A stretch of DNA of 64,000 nt from the NCBI RefSeq assembly GCF_964204645.1, contig NC_134028.1, forward strand, positions 25,022,153-25,086,152, in the 5' to 3' direction. Below, piece after piece: positions 53,589-63,790 of this stretch (position 1 is the first letter of the stretch; every line of letters starts with the position of its first letter). A program made the position numbers and the translations under genes. This DNA is from Tubulanus polymorphus (Eukaryota; Nemertea; Palaeonemertea; Tubulaniformes; Tubulanidae). The notes beneath the pieces were generated by a model. The model searched no databases and was not told where the DNA came from. It worked only from the letters and a program-made list of their open reading frames with translations.

Positions 53589-53674
53589 CTGAAAAATAGC
53601 AGAATAAAGTTCATCAAACGGGAAAAACGTACAATAAAACTTTATCGAACACAAAACCATCGTGAACGCGTTAC

Positions 53675-53775
53675 CTTCAACAAGTTTTTCAACTTCGGAA
53701 ATTCGAGTCCGTTAGAACAAGACAGCGACGTTCAAACAACGAGTGAATCGATTCTCAAGATTCGTTGTCTTTATA
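53675..53775 (-). promoter_or_regulatory. Core promoter and 5' UTR exon of fusion copy A
   Basis: TATAAA at 53775-53770 (minus). About 30 bases downstream begins a non-coding exon (contains tttgaacgtcgctgtcttgt) ending GAAG|GTAACG at 53675. The same exon and TATA context recur at copy E on the plus strand. Upstream an E-box-like CATGTG replaces the CACGTG of copy E. Confidence 0.7.
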
Positions 53776-55182
53776 AAAGACCTGACTGGTCACATGGTTG
53801 ACTGGTGTATTTTCAGTCGATCAATGAAAGCCCGGTATCGGCGTGGCGTGTACGTATAATGTTACACTCGGTTCGATTAGAATTTAGGATCATTTGATCG
53901 ATGCTGTTGTTTGAACTGTAAAGGAATTCAATCGTTACGGTCATTTCAACTACCCCTAATGCTTTCGTCAATAGAATATTCATGCTCAAGCTACGAAGCG
54001 GTTTCACGCCTTAAGAGTGCATTATCGCGTTGAAGCCCATCGGGTCAAATTTCGCGTAAAAGCTTTATCCGTTAAATTTTTGGTTCAGTTACTTTTTATT
54101 TTCAATGCCAGCGACATCAAACTTTAATTTTTTCCTGATATCCGAGCCTGAACGACAAATATGTGTCTCTTATCTAGCTTTGGGTCTATCCCTTCATTTG
54201 TTTATGCTTGAATGAATCAAAAACAAACCAATCTGTTGATCTCGAACCGCATCAAAATAAATGCCCTGGAAAAAGGATTTGAACTGTTGAAGAATTATCA
54301 CATTGAGCCAGATTTCACTGAATTTGTCGAATGTTTTAAATGCGCCCCTATCAGATAACTAATGCTTATCTTAAGAAATCCAACATTGAGACATATTCTC
54401 AGTCGTCAGCGTGAATGAAATCGATGATTGTTGCTTCATGAACCTCATTCATCTTAGTCAGTTTTCCTATCCTCAGAATACAAAATGTACAGGGTATAGC
54501 ATAGTATTTTTACCTTTGAAACTGCAAAAGTATAACCGATGTTTTGAATAGTAAAGTTTTGAATTGTGATCACAAAATGGTAACTTTTCAAACGAGGTGT
54601 TTTGAGAAAAGCAGTTACGGTAAGATTTACTATCACAAAGTGACTATTTACCAATGGGTGATTTTATAATTTAGTTGATTTTACTCATAGTGCGCGCTAT
54701 CGAAACCAGGTGGTCACTTTTTAGCGTAGTAGATTCTTTCAAACAGCAACTATTAAAAACCACCCGAATTTAAAGGTAGACTATCTCAGAGTGACTGCTT
54801 TTATGCGTATTCTACTGGAAAAGTAGCCGATACCGTTAACTGTTCATTGTTCTCGAGTGGCTGATAAGTAAAAGTAGACGTTTGAGCCCAAAGTGTGATG
54901 GACTTGTTCTTGGATTCAGCTTTCAGTTTTAAGAATTGCGTATTGTTTGTTTTTTATTTTTTGCTCAAATTTGACCTCGACACAGAAAAGAGATACCGCA
55001 CGTTTTTAAAATGTGAAATTACACAACTGTAGCAAAAAGATAATGGATATTAAAGTTTTATCTGCTCATCCGGTGTAATGATTAATGAACAGGTTAGGTA
55101 TATAAATAACGACTGGCGCATGCCATACGTACAACTAGGTGCCTCCTGGCTTAATATTTCTATACTTCGTTGAGGAAAGAGA
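53776..55182. other. Intergenic, upstream flanks of divergent copy A and gene B
   Basis: Head-to-head spacing of about 1.4 kb. AT-rich. Nothing recognised beyond the copy A promoter region. Confidence 0.45.
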
Positions 55183-57841
55183 ATGATGCTGATATTGTTG
55201 TTATCCGCTTCGGTTCTTGTTGGTTCGGTGTTCGCGGCACCGATCGGTAGCGAGTGCGGATGTTTCGGTCCAAACTATGCCGGAAAATTCGATATCAAAA
55301 TATCTAAGTCACCGATCCAAACGGTAGACTTCACTGACACAAGAATAGCTGGGTTGTAAGTTTCTTTGCAGAATGCATTTGTTTCAACGTATGTTACGAC
55401 TCTAGGCATTAACGGGTTCGAATCCCTAAATGATACGATTCTATTTTTTCACAGCTTCGATGTTGACATGCTCCACAACACCGTTTTCTTCAACATTTGG
55501 AATGCTAACTATTATACTGGTGTAAAATCAGACTTTGCATTTGATTTCACGCTCGATCTACCGAATAAATATGTAAGTCAGGCTTATTGTTGAACTAGGT
55601 CCAGTGAAGTAAGTACACTCTGAGCGATTTGACAATTGATGATTTGTGAGTTCGGTTATTTTTTCCAGCATATGCAGCTCGTCCCTGAAGGTGGAAAGGA
55701 TTGTTTGAATATAGTAGATAAGAGCAAACAGGTCGATTTGTCGAAGTTAAAAAACATCTATGATTTTTCTAACGACAAATCCCGGTGTTTCTTACGTAAG
55801 TGAATGTTAATTGATTCATCTCTGTGTCCAGTCTATCCGGTTGTTATTACCGGTATTTAGGATAGAACGTCATTTTAACAATCTTCCTATCAAATTCTTT
55901 TTATTTTAGTCCTACTTCGTATTTCTATCACAATTTTTCAACGAAACAAAAACATATTTTTTTCTTTCAATCTAGTCACTCGTAAAAAGTTATGTCCATC
56001 TTAATTTTCAATTTCGTAATTTGCAAAATCTTTTTTTTTAAATTTCTCTCATTATTCGAATCAAAATTCATCACAAAATTTCCTGTTATATTTTTTCTGC
56101 AATCCTTCTGAGGTTTTATGCGGAAAAACACTCAGATAATAAAAGAATTTTATTTTCATTTTTTGCCCGTTCCTTCCATTTTGAAACGACTATCATAGAA
56201 AGAATTCTTTTTCATTTTTCCAATCGAGTCATTGAAAAAATCTGTACTCCAAGTAATTGAAAAATTAGGGTCGAGTTCCGTCGATTATCATGAACCCCGT
56301 GCCACCTGACAATCCCTTCAAACGCCACTAGTTTATATCCATCATGAATGGCATATACTCTTATATAGGGAATGGAGTCAAGAACGAAACAGTCGGAGAT
56401 TCGATCGTGTATGACGTAGATGTGGGAAAGGTGTTCTACGATGCGAAAACCTGTCAAATGACTAAAGCCACGTTCGGTTCTCCAGGTGAGTCAAACGCAA
56501 CCTTGACATTGATCCCTGTTTTTAAAGATGTACGCAGTTCATTAGTTCACGGTTAGTTTTAGCTCAAGGTCAATATCTTGTTCATTTTCGATTAGTTTGA
56601 TTCGAATTCATGCGTCGTCTAAATTTGCATTCGTAATCAATTTCATACCATAAATCTAGGGTCAGATTCTAACTCTTCAATTTGTGAACCTAGTTTTGGC
56701 AGTTGACAGTTAAGTTTGACTCAGTTGAGTCTGAAATGTGTTCATTTCCGAAAAACCGTTCAAAATACACTAGAACCCAGGATTAAGCCGATGTTGTATT
56801 TCTGGGGTTTTCGAGTTAGCACTGACAGTTATTTCTTTATATTGTTTTAGATTCCTCATATTACGTCGAGTTTACGAAAGACAAAAGTGGCAAGAATCCA
56901 AAACCAAGTGTTTGCCCTAAAACTGCGATCGGCTATGGAGATGTTGACGTAAGGAGGGTTTTATCAATTAAACCAAGATATATGCAACAAGTGATCCCCC
57001 TATAGGACTTCGCAGCAGGCTCCTATACTATACAAACCGTTTATATCAATAAGAGTATAACGTGACACTTTCCGATTTCGGAGGCATTTTTCCAGCGGGA
57101 TTACGGACTCTAAATCCTAATATCCATATTTCTAATATTCATTCTTCTTTTTCCAGTCTGGGTCAGTGATGAAGATCTTGATGCATCTTGAACCATTCCA
57201 GAAAATCGCCGATTCAAAATTAAAGGGTCTTATTGATCTGTCAAAGGCAATAATGCCGTTTTCTAAATAGAATATAATATAAATATATTATATACGGCTA
57301 GTTTGTTATATTTCCTTACTCGACTCGACGGTTCTATCGAGATTAGGCATAATGATGGGGATAGATGATAATCAATAACAAAGAAATTCCGAAAACGAAT
57401 GATTCCTAGTTTAGGAGCTTGGATTTTGATATTTTGATTCCTAGTTTAGGAGCTTGGATTGAAGAATATTTGATCACTTACACTACGGCAATGTACGGGG
57501 TTCGAACCCACGACCTGGCTTCCCAGAGCCGAACGCTCTAACCTACCAGCAATAATCTATCTGTTTAGATAATTGCTCGTAGCTCTAACCACTCGGCCAC
57601 ACCGCTCCTCAAGCATCGTGTTAGCATCTTCCATCCGGTTACAACGGAAATTTAAATATTCTTTTGAGATTGTATATTGTTTTCTAATCGCGTGCTTACA
57701 AAAGAGCCTTAAGGTTTCGCCTTTTAAACAAAATGTTCTTAATTTGCTGGGATATTGACTGGTTTAGAATATGTATATATCATTTTTCAGGCGGGCTCAT
57801 TCGATAAAATCATGAACATGGTGGCTCCTTTTAATGTGTAA
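55183..57841 (+). CDS. Unrecognised small secreted protein, copy B, with two in-phase terminal exons
   Basis: Exons 55183-55355, 55455-55572, 55669-55795, 56369-56485, 56851-56948, then either 57157-57270 (37 residues) or 57791-57841 (16 residues). Both terminal exons start in phase 0 after good acceptors and both begin [SA]GS...[KI]IM-like, so they look like duplicated alternative ends. The product is 248 or 227 residues. The signal peptide (MMLILLLSASVLVGSVFA) is followed by AAPIGSECGCFG. Cysteines recur at CLNIV, SRCFL, KTCQM and VCPK, with an FYDAKTCQMTK motif. Exon 4 starts at the AG at 56367-56368, the only one that keeps phase. It is clearly paralogous to copy D. I do not recognise the family; a distant ependymin-like relationship (Tyr-Asp near a Cys-Lys) crossed my mind but is weak. 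Confidence 0.75.
57401..57465 (+). repeat. Short tandem duplication
   Basis: gattcctagtttaggagctt plus ggatt occurs twice in a row, separated by ttgatatttt. Lies between the two terminal exons of gene B. Confidence 0.6.
57485..57606 (-). repeat. tRNA-derived SINE head with a 38-bp internal insertion
   Basis: On the minus strand GAGCGGTGTGGCCGAGTGG (A box) and GGGTTCGAACCCC (B box). Between them a 9-bp direct repeat GGTTAGAGC (57535-57543 and 57582-57590) flanks a 38-bp insert whose ends are inverted copies (AGCAATAATCTA and TAGATAATTGCT). Without the insert the head folds like a tRNA. Not an intact tRNA gene. Confidence 0.65.
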
Positions 57842-58035
57842 GCAAATAAATATCTGCCATGGCAAGTCTAGAAGCATTTTCGTCAATAGTACAATCATTT
57901 ATCCACGTTATCATCGCATTTCGATTCCGTTCAGTGTGAACTTGACAACAGCAACAATAAACATAGTTCACTTATATCATTTATTCAGAGGTAGGAATAT
58001 GATAAATTGTCGACGAGTGACCTAGACATAGTCCT

Positions 58036-59383
58036 TTATTTATTGACGGAACCAACTTTGTGGAAACATTCCTTGAAATCAGCGACAATGCTGTAAGGAT
58101 TCAACGCCTTCTTACCATCGAGTTGTCTGATGCATTCATTGGTCGATCTCGAACAGCGACCTGGGTTGTACGTGCCAGTGTAAGAGGAGAAATGTGTGAT
58201 GCCGTAAGTTTTCAGGCTAAAGTTGACGACACCCTTCTCTTTGTACCTGGCTCCGTCATCGCAACGAACATCGTATTCAACATTCACACTCTTGGAGTTT
58301 ATGCTGTACTCTCTGACGTCAGCCATTATCAAAGCAGCGCCGGGGCCGGTGAATGCAACTTCCGTCTCAGTAGTACTCTCCCTGCCGACAGATGTCGCCT
58401 TCTCATAGGAGCTTCCCCATGTCGTAGACCCGCCAAACGACTGAGACGCCCCGAATGACACGGAGCCACCCATACCCAGGAATTCAAATGAAGTCTCTGT
58501 TGTGACGGACAGCGTCGTTTCGAAGGTAAACGATTTCTCCGATGAAGTAGTGAATGAACTGGTTTCTTCGACGCTATCGGTTCCACCAAGATTCAGCCTG
58601 AACAAGTGACCTTTCGAACAGCCTTGAGTTGTAGCAATACCTACAACTCGTGTGCCGGTATGTTTCGGTTTTAATTTGTCGAGAATTTTCATACCGGTGG
58701 CTTTACAAACAGCGAAACTACACACTCTAAACTGGAACAATCGATCCCTGAAATGATACAAGATGGATATTTGAAATATAATTTTTCAATCTATTTTACA
58801 TTTTCATAATCTTTGAATTTGATTGAAACATTAAACTTACTCTCTTCGGTTATCGTGTTTGCTGTACATGCCGACCATTGCTTGTCCAGCTGGGAAAAGG
58901 TAGTCAATTTGCTTGTCCCAGTTAGCCAGGTAGCCAGTCCAGTGACATGATAGTCCGGGTTTGGTTACTAACTGTATAAAGATAACGTGAATTGAAATAA
59001 GACTCTTGGCGAAAGAAATAGTGAAGCGAATTCTGTGAACTTACGTTGCAACATCGCAACTTCCATCTTCTGTCCTCTCTATAATTATCGTGGTAACTTT
59101 GGAACCCGGTAACTATGCCGTTCTGAGGACACACGAAGCTTAAGACTCCATCCCAGTCATTCAGGTAACCAGTCCAACTGCAATCAATTCCGACGTAACC
59201 GGATCGACAGCTCATGTCGAACTGTCTATCCTCATAATAATTATCGTGTCGACTCTTAAACCACTGAATGTGTTGATAATTAGGACACTCGAAATTGAGA
59301 GGTTGGTCCCAATCGTTTTTCCAGGCCACAGAAATGTGACATATCCCGAGTAAGGATATTACAACCACGAGTAAACCGGTCAT
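58036..59383 (-). CDS. Dermatopontin plus aerolysin-like fusion protein, copy C
   Basis: Three exons in the same phases as copy A: 59383-59045, 58971-58841, 58747-58036, 393 residues. It differs from copy A by a 4-residue insertion in the first dermatopontin loop (WFKSRHDNYYEDR) and 3 residues in exon 2. Both modules are intact, and the aerolysin-like strand region carries FLGMGGSVSF in place of FLGTGGSESF, so one membrane-segment residue differs in charge. The exon 1 donor is canonical GTAAGT. The start follows the acceptor ttttcag|ATG, as in copies A and E. Probable secreted effector; no activity can be read from sequence alone. Confidence 0.85.
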
Positions 59384-59471
59384 CTGAAAACAATAGAATA
59401 GACATTATCGGATTAAAGCATGGAATACGAATAAAAGTCAATCGTACAGTGAAACATCGCAGACGCGTTAC

Positions 59472-59544
59472 CTTCAATCAGTTTTGCAACTTTGTTAATT
59501 CTACTACTGACACGATGTCTAGATAATGAATGGATAGATTTATA
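59472..59544 (-). promoter_or_regulatory. Core promoter and 5' UTR exon of fusion copy C
   Basis: ATATAAAT at about 59545-59538 (minus), then a non-coding exon ending TGATTGAAG|GTAACG at 59472, the same donor as in copies A and E. Its upstream half is diverged from the other two copies. Confidence 0.6.
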
Positions 59545-59611
59545 TGGTTGGTTCGTGGTACTTTAAATGGGAATTATTAGAATATGACGTCATTGCATTC
59601 GACGACCAACT

Positions 59612-59925
59612 CTTGTGAGTGCAGTGGCATATGTTCCGACTCTTGAAACAGTAAAGGTGACTGAATATGGTGTCGTTGGTTTCAGACAACTTGTGAGTGC
59701 AGTGACACATGTTCCTACTCTTGAAATAGTAAAAGGCGACTGAATATGGTGTCATTGGTTTCAGACAACTTGTGAGTGCAGTGACAAATTAATGTTCCTA
59801 CTCTTGAAATAGTAAAGGTGACTGAATATGGTGTCATTGGTTTCAGACAACTTGTGAGTGCAGTGACACATGTTCCTACTCCTGAATTAGTAAAGGTGAC
59901 TGAATATGGTGTTTTTGGGATTCAG
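59612..59925 (-). repeat. Minisatellite, about 80-bp unit, four copies
   Basis: Units begin cttgtgagtgcagtg at 59612, 59690, 59769 and 59851 (78, 79 and 82 bases apart) and contain gtaaaggtgactgaatatgg and ttggtttcagacaa. Lies 70-380 bases upstream of the copy C TATA box, a gap the other two copies lack. Confidence 0.85.
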
Positions 59926-60611
59926 GCAAATGGCTCATTGAAGAACGTCCCTCACGTCAGCTGAGCTAAGCATATTCCATCCATCAATAAAGTCAGTCGT
60001 TCGATGACGTGGACAATATATTCATCGTAATAAACAGTGACATTTTCAGGAAGGTTGACTGTAATTGTCTATGTATCATTACAGAAACGTAAGATGAAGT
60101 CTGTTGAATCCTTTTTTGTATTTGTACGACAATGAACGGTTTCTGCTGCTGCAATACCTGTTTTATATAATGATTCACATTGTTATTCTCGTTATCTTCA
60201 GTAGTTTGAATTTACTGTCTTGATTTTCTGAAATTGCTTTATCGTTCACGATTCGATGTGTTTCGACTGCTTTACTTAATTATTCGTTGTTTTATAAGAC
60301 TATATTACAATACACGAATTATACGGGTCGCAACAGGGCGGTGGCCATCGAAGAGTTGCACACAAACAGCCGACAGAGTTTGAACCGATAGCGAATACAA
60401 CTTACTGCATCACGCCTTTTCCAACTGAGCTACTGAGGCCGCTGTTCTTTATCGCGAATTAATGGCAGGGTTGAGAAATCCATGTGGTGAAAAACGAACC
60501 AGATTTTTTGCCGGAATAATACGAATAACTATTAACACAATTAATTAATTACTGTCAAAGCTCGATCACGTTTATTTCTCCATAGATCAGAATTGTTTTA
60601 AATTCGTATAT
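59926..60611. other. Intergenic between fusion copy C and gene D
   Basis: Holds a SINE head at 60370-60445; otherwise nothing recognised. Confidence 0.5.
60370..60445 (-). repeat. tRNA-like SINE head
   Basis: Minus strand reads GCGGCCTCAGTAGCTCAGTT (A box) then ATCGGTTCAAACTC (B box). The anticodon region does not pair cleanly, so it is not called as a tRNA gene. Confidence 0.5.
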
Positions 60612-62993
60612 TTAAGGTTTTAATTTCGAAAACTCGTTGAGTGGCGCCATCAAGGCAGCGATCTTAGAAATATCTTCGGCCTGAAAGACACGATTATAAT
60701 ACGATGAAATGGAAGTCATTCCTATGGTAAATACTGCAAGGTTGCTTGAAAGGGGGACAACAAATCATAATACGATATCAAACTTAACCAAAATATGCAA
60801 CGCCATCCTCGCTTGCCGGGGTTTTACTGCCTCCCGTCGAAGCTCACGCCAACACAAACTGGTCCTGGTCGGAGTACCTTCATTGGTCTAATTACACCGG
60901 CCTAGATTTGTAGCTGATCGGCGGGAGGCAATCAAACACCAAGCGAGGATCAAGTGACGCATCAAGTGACGACAAAACGCATAGATGCAGTTCCACTAGG
61001 AGTTGAAATTTGACCGCCTTGTTATTACGTTATTACAACCAATGCGGATAGATGGCGCATGGGAATAAATTTCTGGCATCATCTATGACACAACGGCGGT
61101 AAACGATGTGAATTGATTGAAACATTTAGCGACGATCAACGAAATGAACACGAAAATACTCACGCTTGACTTGGACATATCGATAGCCGGGTTAGGACAT
61201 ACACCAGGTATCGGGCGCGTAACACCAGCCATGGTATCTACTTTCAATGTCAAATCCACCGCGCCTGGAATAATAGTTTGAATATGTTCAAAGTGCCCTT
61301 TTCTGTTGGTTTGGTTGGAAATCACCCCGAGATAAGATGCCGTATTCGACTTACCCATGAAAAAGTTCTTAGCTGTAATTGTCTTCAGTTGACAAGTTTG
61401 AGCATCGAACGCCATGTCTCCGAGTATGAATGTGTGGTAGGTGATGACGCCGTTAGTTGTCGTGGTTTTAGACATATCACCTGCCAATTGTTGTTTATTA
61501 TGCGTGATAAATAACAAAAAGTATCAGATAAGTGATAGTAAACTGTGATAGCGGTAGATAGTGCAGAGTTGAGAATCAGAGAACTCGCTGGCGTTTTTCC
61601 AATAGTTCATTAGGGTTAGAATTCTGTGAGTGGTTTAGCTGGTTGACCAATACCGAGATTAAGTCTGAATACTAAAATGGCGTCTAAATAATGGGGTGAA
61701 TCAGAATTATATCATTAAACTTACGAAGAAGACATCTGTTCTTGATACCATTTTCAAAATAGTCATCTAATACTTTGAAGATTCGTGGGGATAGTAGTCC
61801 GTTCAAACATTTTCTGTTGCCTCCCGGGATAATCTGTAAATGCTAAAAAAAGGGTCGCAACCGGTCAGTACGTACATGCGTATTGTCAAATCAATCTCCG
61901 ATAGATTGTTTCCAAAGAAAAATCCATTGAATAAATGTTTGATTTCACAAATTTTCCAAAACGACTGGACAGCTGTTTTGAGCGGCCGAAGATAAAGAGA
62001 ATTTTCTAAACTCTCAAAAATCACGACAATGCATACGTTTTTCAATAGTTTAATATAGGAATCAAAAGCGAATGTTGTCTTAATTCCTGTCTCGAAGTCA
62101 GCGTTCCAAACGTTTGTATGCGATCGTTTATTCGGTAGGTCCAGGTCAAAACTGCAAACATAAAAAGAGAATTAATATTAATTGTCGAATCTGTAATACT
62201 TATACTGTTAGCGGTCCGTAACGATAGAATAAAATGATGCGTTTTAAATATCCATTTTGATGGGTATTAAATTAACATAATTTGTTTTTATTCCCAACGA
62301 AACACATTCAAGGCCTACAACTAAGATTGAATCTGTCTCTGCAGATACGTGGCTTTCTTCATATAAGGTCTCATCAATAAAGCCAACATAGAATTCTTTT
62401 TACAAATACGCACAGAACACAGAAACACGGAATCATTTGATCTCGTAAACATTGTTTCCCGAAACCCGAAACCATGTTTATCGTACACGATACATATGGA
62501 AACGCTCGGAAACATGATTCTGTTTCCTGTTCCCGTGTTTCCCGCAGCCAGGGCCAACATCGGTTTTCGTAGCTAGTCGATTAGTGGTCGTAACTAATAA
62601 TCGAACGTTCTTAGCTCAGTCGTAACGTATTTCACAGTGTCGGCCATCTTGAACCTATATCCAAACTATAGCGACCGTGCTCAATGCCGTGGTCGACTAT
62701 TTCCGGACCATAGTTCCGACTAACTGACATTCGGTTTCACTTAGTTCGACTATAGTCGACTAACTCCGATAACCGAAGTTGGCCCACGGTGTTCGTTTGG
62801 CTTAAGAAAGACATGCTTACAATCCGTTAATCCTAAATTGTTTGATCTCGGGAAGTCTTTTAGCCAGGATACTCGTCGTTTTCATGTCGAACTCCCCGGA
62901 TATCTTCAACGGAAAGCAGCCGCACTCGTTGTTTGCTGGTGCCGCCGAGATCAAACCGACCAGAAAACTAAAAAGCATAATCATCACCGCCAT
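60612..62993 (-). CDS. Unrecognised small secreted protein, copy D (paralogue of copy B)
   Basis: Six exons: 62993-62821, 62151-62037, 61833-61725, 61480-61355, 61264-61164, 60680-60612, 230 residues. Signal peptide MAVMIMLFSFLVGLISAAPA is followed by NNECGCF. Exon 1 is 173 nt, exactly as in copy B, and every phase matches. Aligned landmarks: ECGCF; FDLDLPNK with VWNADFETGIK (copy B: IWNANYYTGVK); IIPGGNRKCL (VPEGGKDCL); NRCLL (SRCFL); FDAQTCQLK (FYDAKTCQMTK); GVCPNPAI (SVCPKTAI). The 90-nt intron 61265-61354 is open in frame and could be read through. The terminal exon starts AEDISKIAALMAP, matching both alternative ends of copy B. Family unknown. Confidence 0.75.
60805..60950. repeat. MITE with about 30-bp imperfect terminal inverted repeats
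   Basis: atcctcgcttgccggggttt plus tactgcctcccg at one end and the inverted gcgggaggcaatcaaac plus accaagcgaggat at the other, 146 bp in all. Sits in the last intron of gene D. atcaagtgacg is repeated directly just beyond the right end. Confidence 0.75.
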
Positions 62994-63580
62994 ACTGAGG
63001 TATTCGAACGATCAGCAGAATTGTAGATATCTAGACACCGAAACTAATTGTAACAGGATTTGATTATGGAAACAAAACACACGCTGTTTTATATAGTTAC
63101 TGTGTAATCATATCATTCTGGTTAAACATAGCGCAGATAAACAACAGTTTGTTCAGTTGTATAATTTCGCATCACAAGCATTTTTTTAAAATCAACATTG
63201 ATTATATACGAACCAATCGACAGAGATATTTGAGTTAATTAATATGCGCGTGGGCAAAGCAATGATGTCAACGTACTTTAGGTCGTTAGATCGAATCGTA
63301 TCCGGTGTTTTTCGCTGTGTTTAGGGGGAATGACCTCAAATTGCTGTTTGTTAGGAACTGAAGATGTGTATATTAATTCTTTCGTTAAATTACTTAATTC
63401 GTCTGTGTATGTTCACTAAACGACTGTGAATGTGAATTTCCGGATTTAGTTCAGTCACGGTTCAAACAGCAGCCACGATCAAATGATTCTAAACTGGAAT
63501 CATACTAAGTGTAACACTATTCAACGCGCACCACACCAATACCGGGACTTCATTGGTCAACTGAAAATGCACCAGTCGAC
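62994..63580. other. Intergenic, flank of divergent gene D and fusion copy E
   Basis: Head-to-head spacing of about 0.65 kb between the gene D start and the copy E 5' UTR exon. Probably contains the gene D promoter; no clear TATA seen for D. Confidence 0.45.
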
Positions 63581-63708
63581 CACGTGACTGGCTAGGTCTC
63601 CTATAAATGCCACGAATTGCCCGAATCCACTCACACATTGTTTGAACGTCGCTGTCTTGTTCTAACGGAGTCGAATTTCTGATTGTAAAGTTGTAAAGCT
63701 GATTGAAG
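63581..63708 (+). promoter_or_regulatory. Core promoter and 5' UTR exon of fusion copy E
   Basis: Perfect E-box CACGTG at 63581-63586, TATAAA at 63602-63607, then a non-coding exon (tttgaacgtcgctgtcttgt) ending GATTGAAG|GTAACG at 63708. The block from caccagtc through the TATA box is conserved with copy A on the other strand. Confidence 0.7.
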
Positions 63709-63790
63709 GTAACGCGTTTCACGATGTTTCGCTGTTTGATAGAATTATTCGTATTTCTCCTTTTAATCGTTTGTTTCTGCTATTTTTCAG

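Noticed and set aside
57485-57606. Functional tRNA gene with intron
   Set aside because: The insertion is between the D arm and the anticodon arm, not one base after the anticodon, and it is flanked by a 9-bp direct repeat, so it is a SINE head with an insertion.
60370-60445. tRNA gene
   Set aside because: A and B boxes are present but the anticodon stem and acceptor stem do not pair convincingly.
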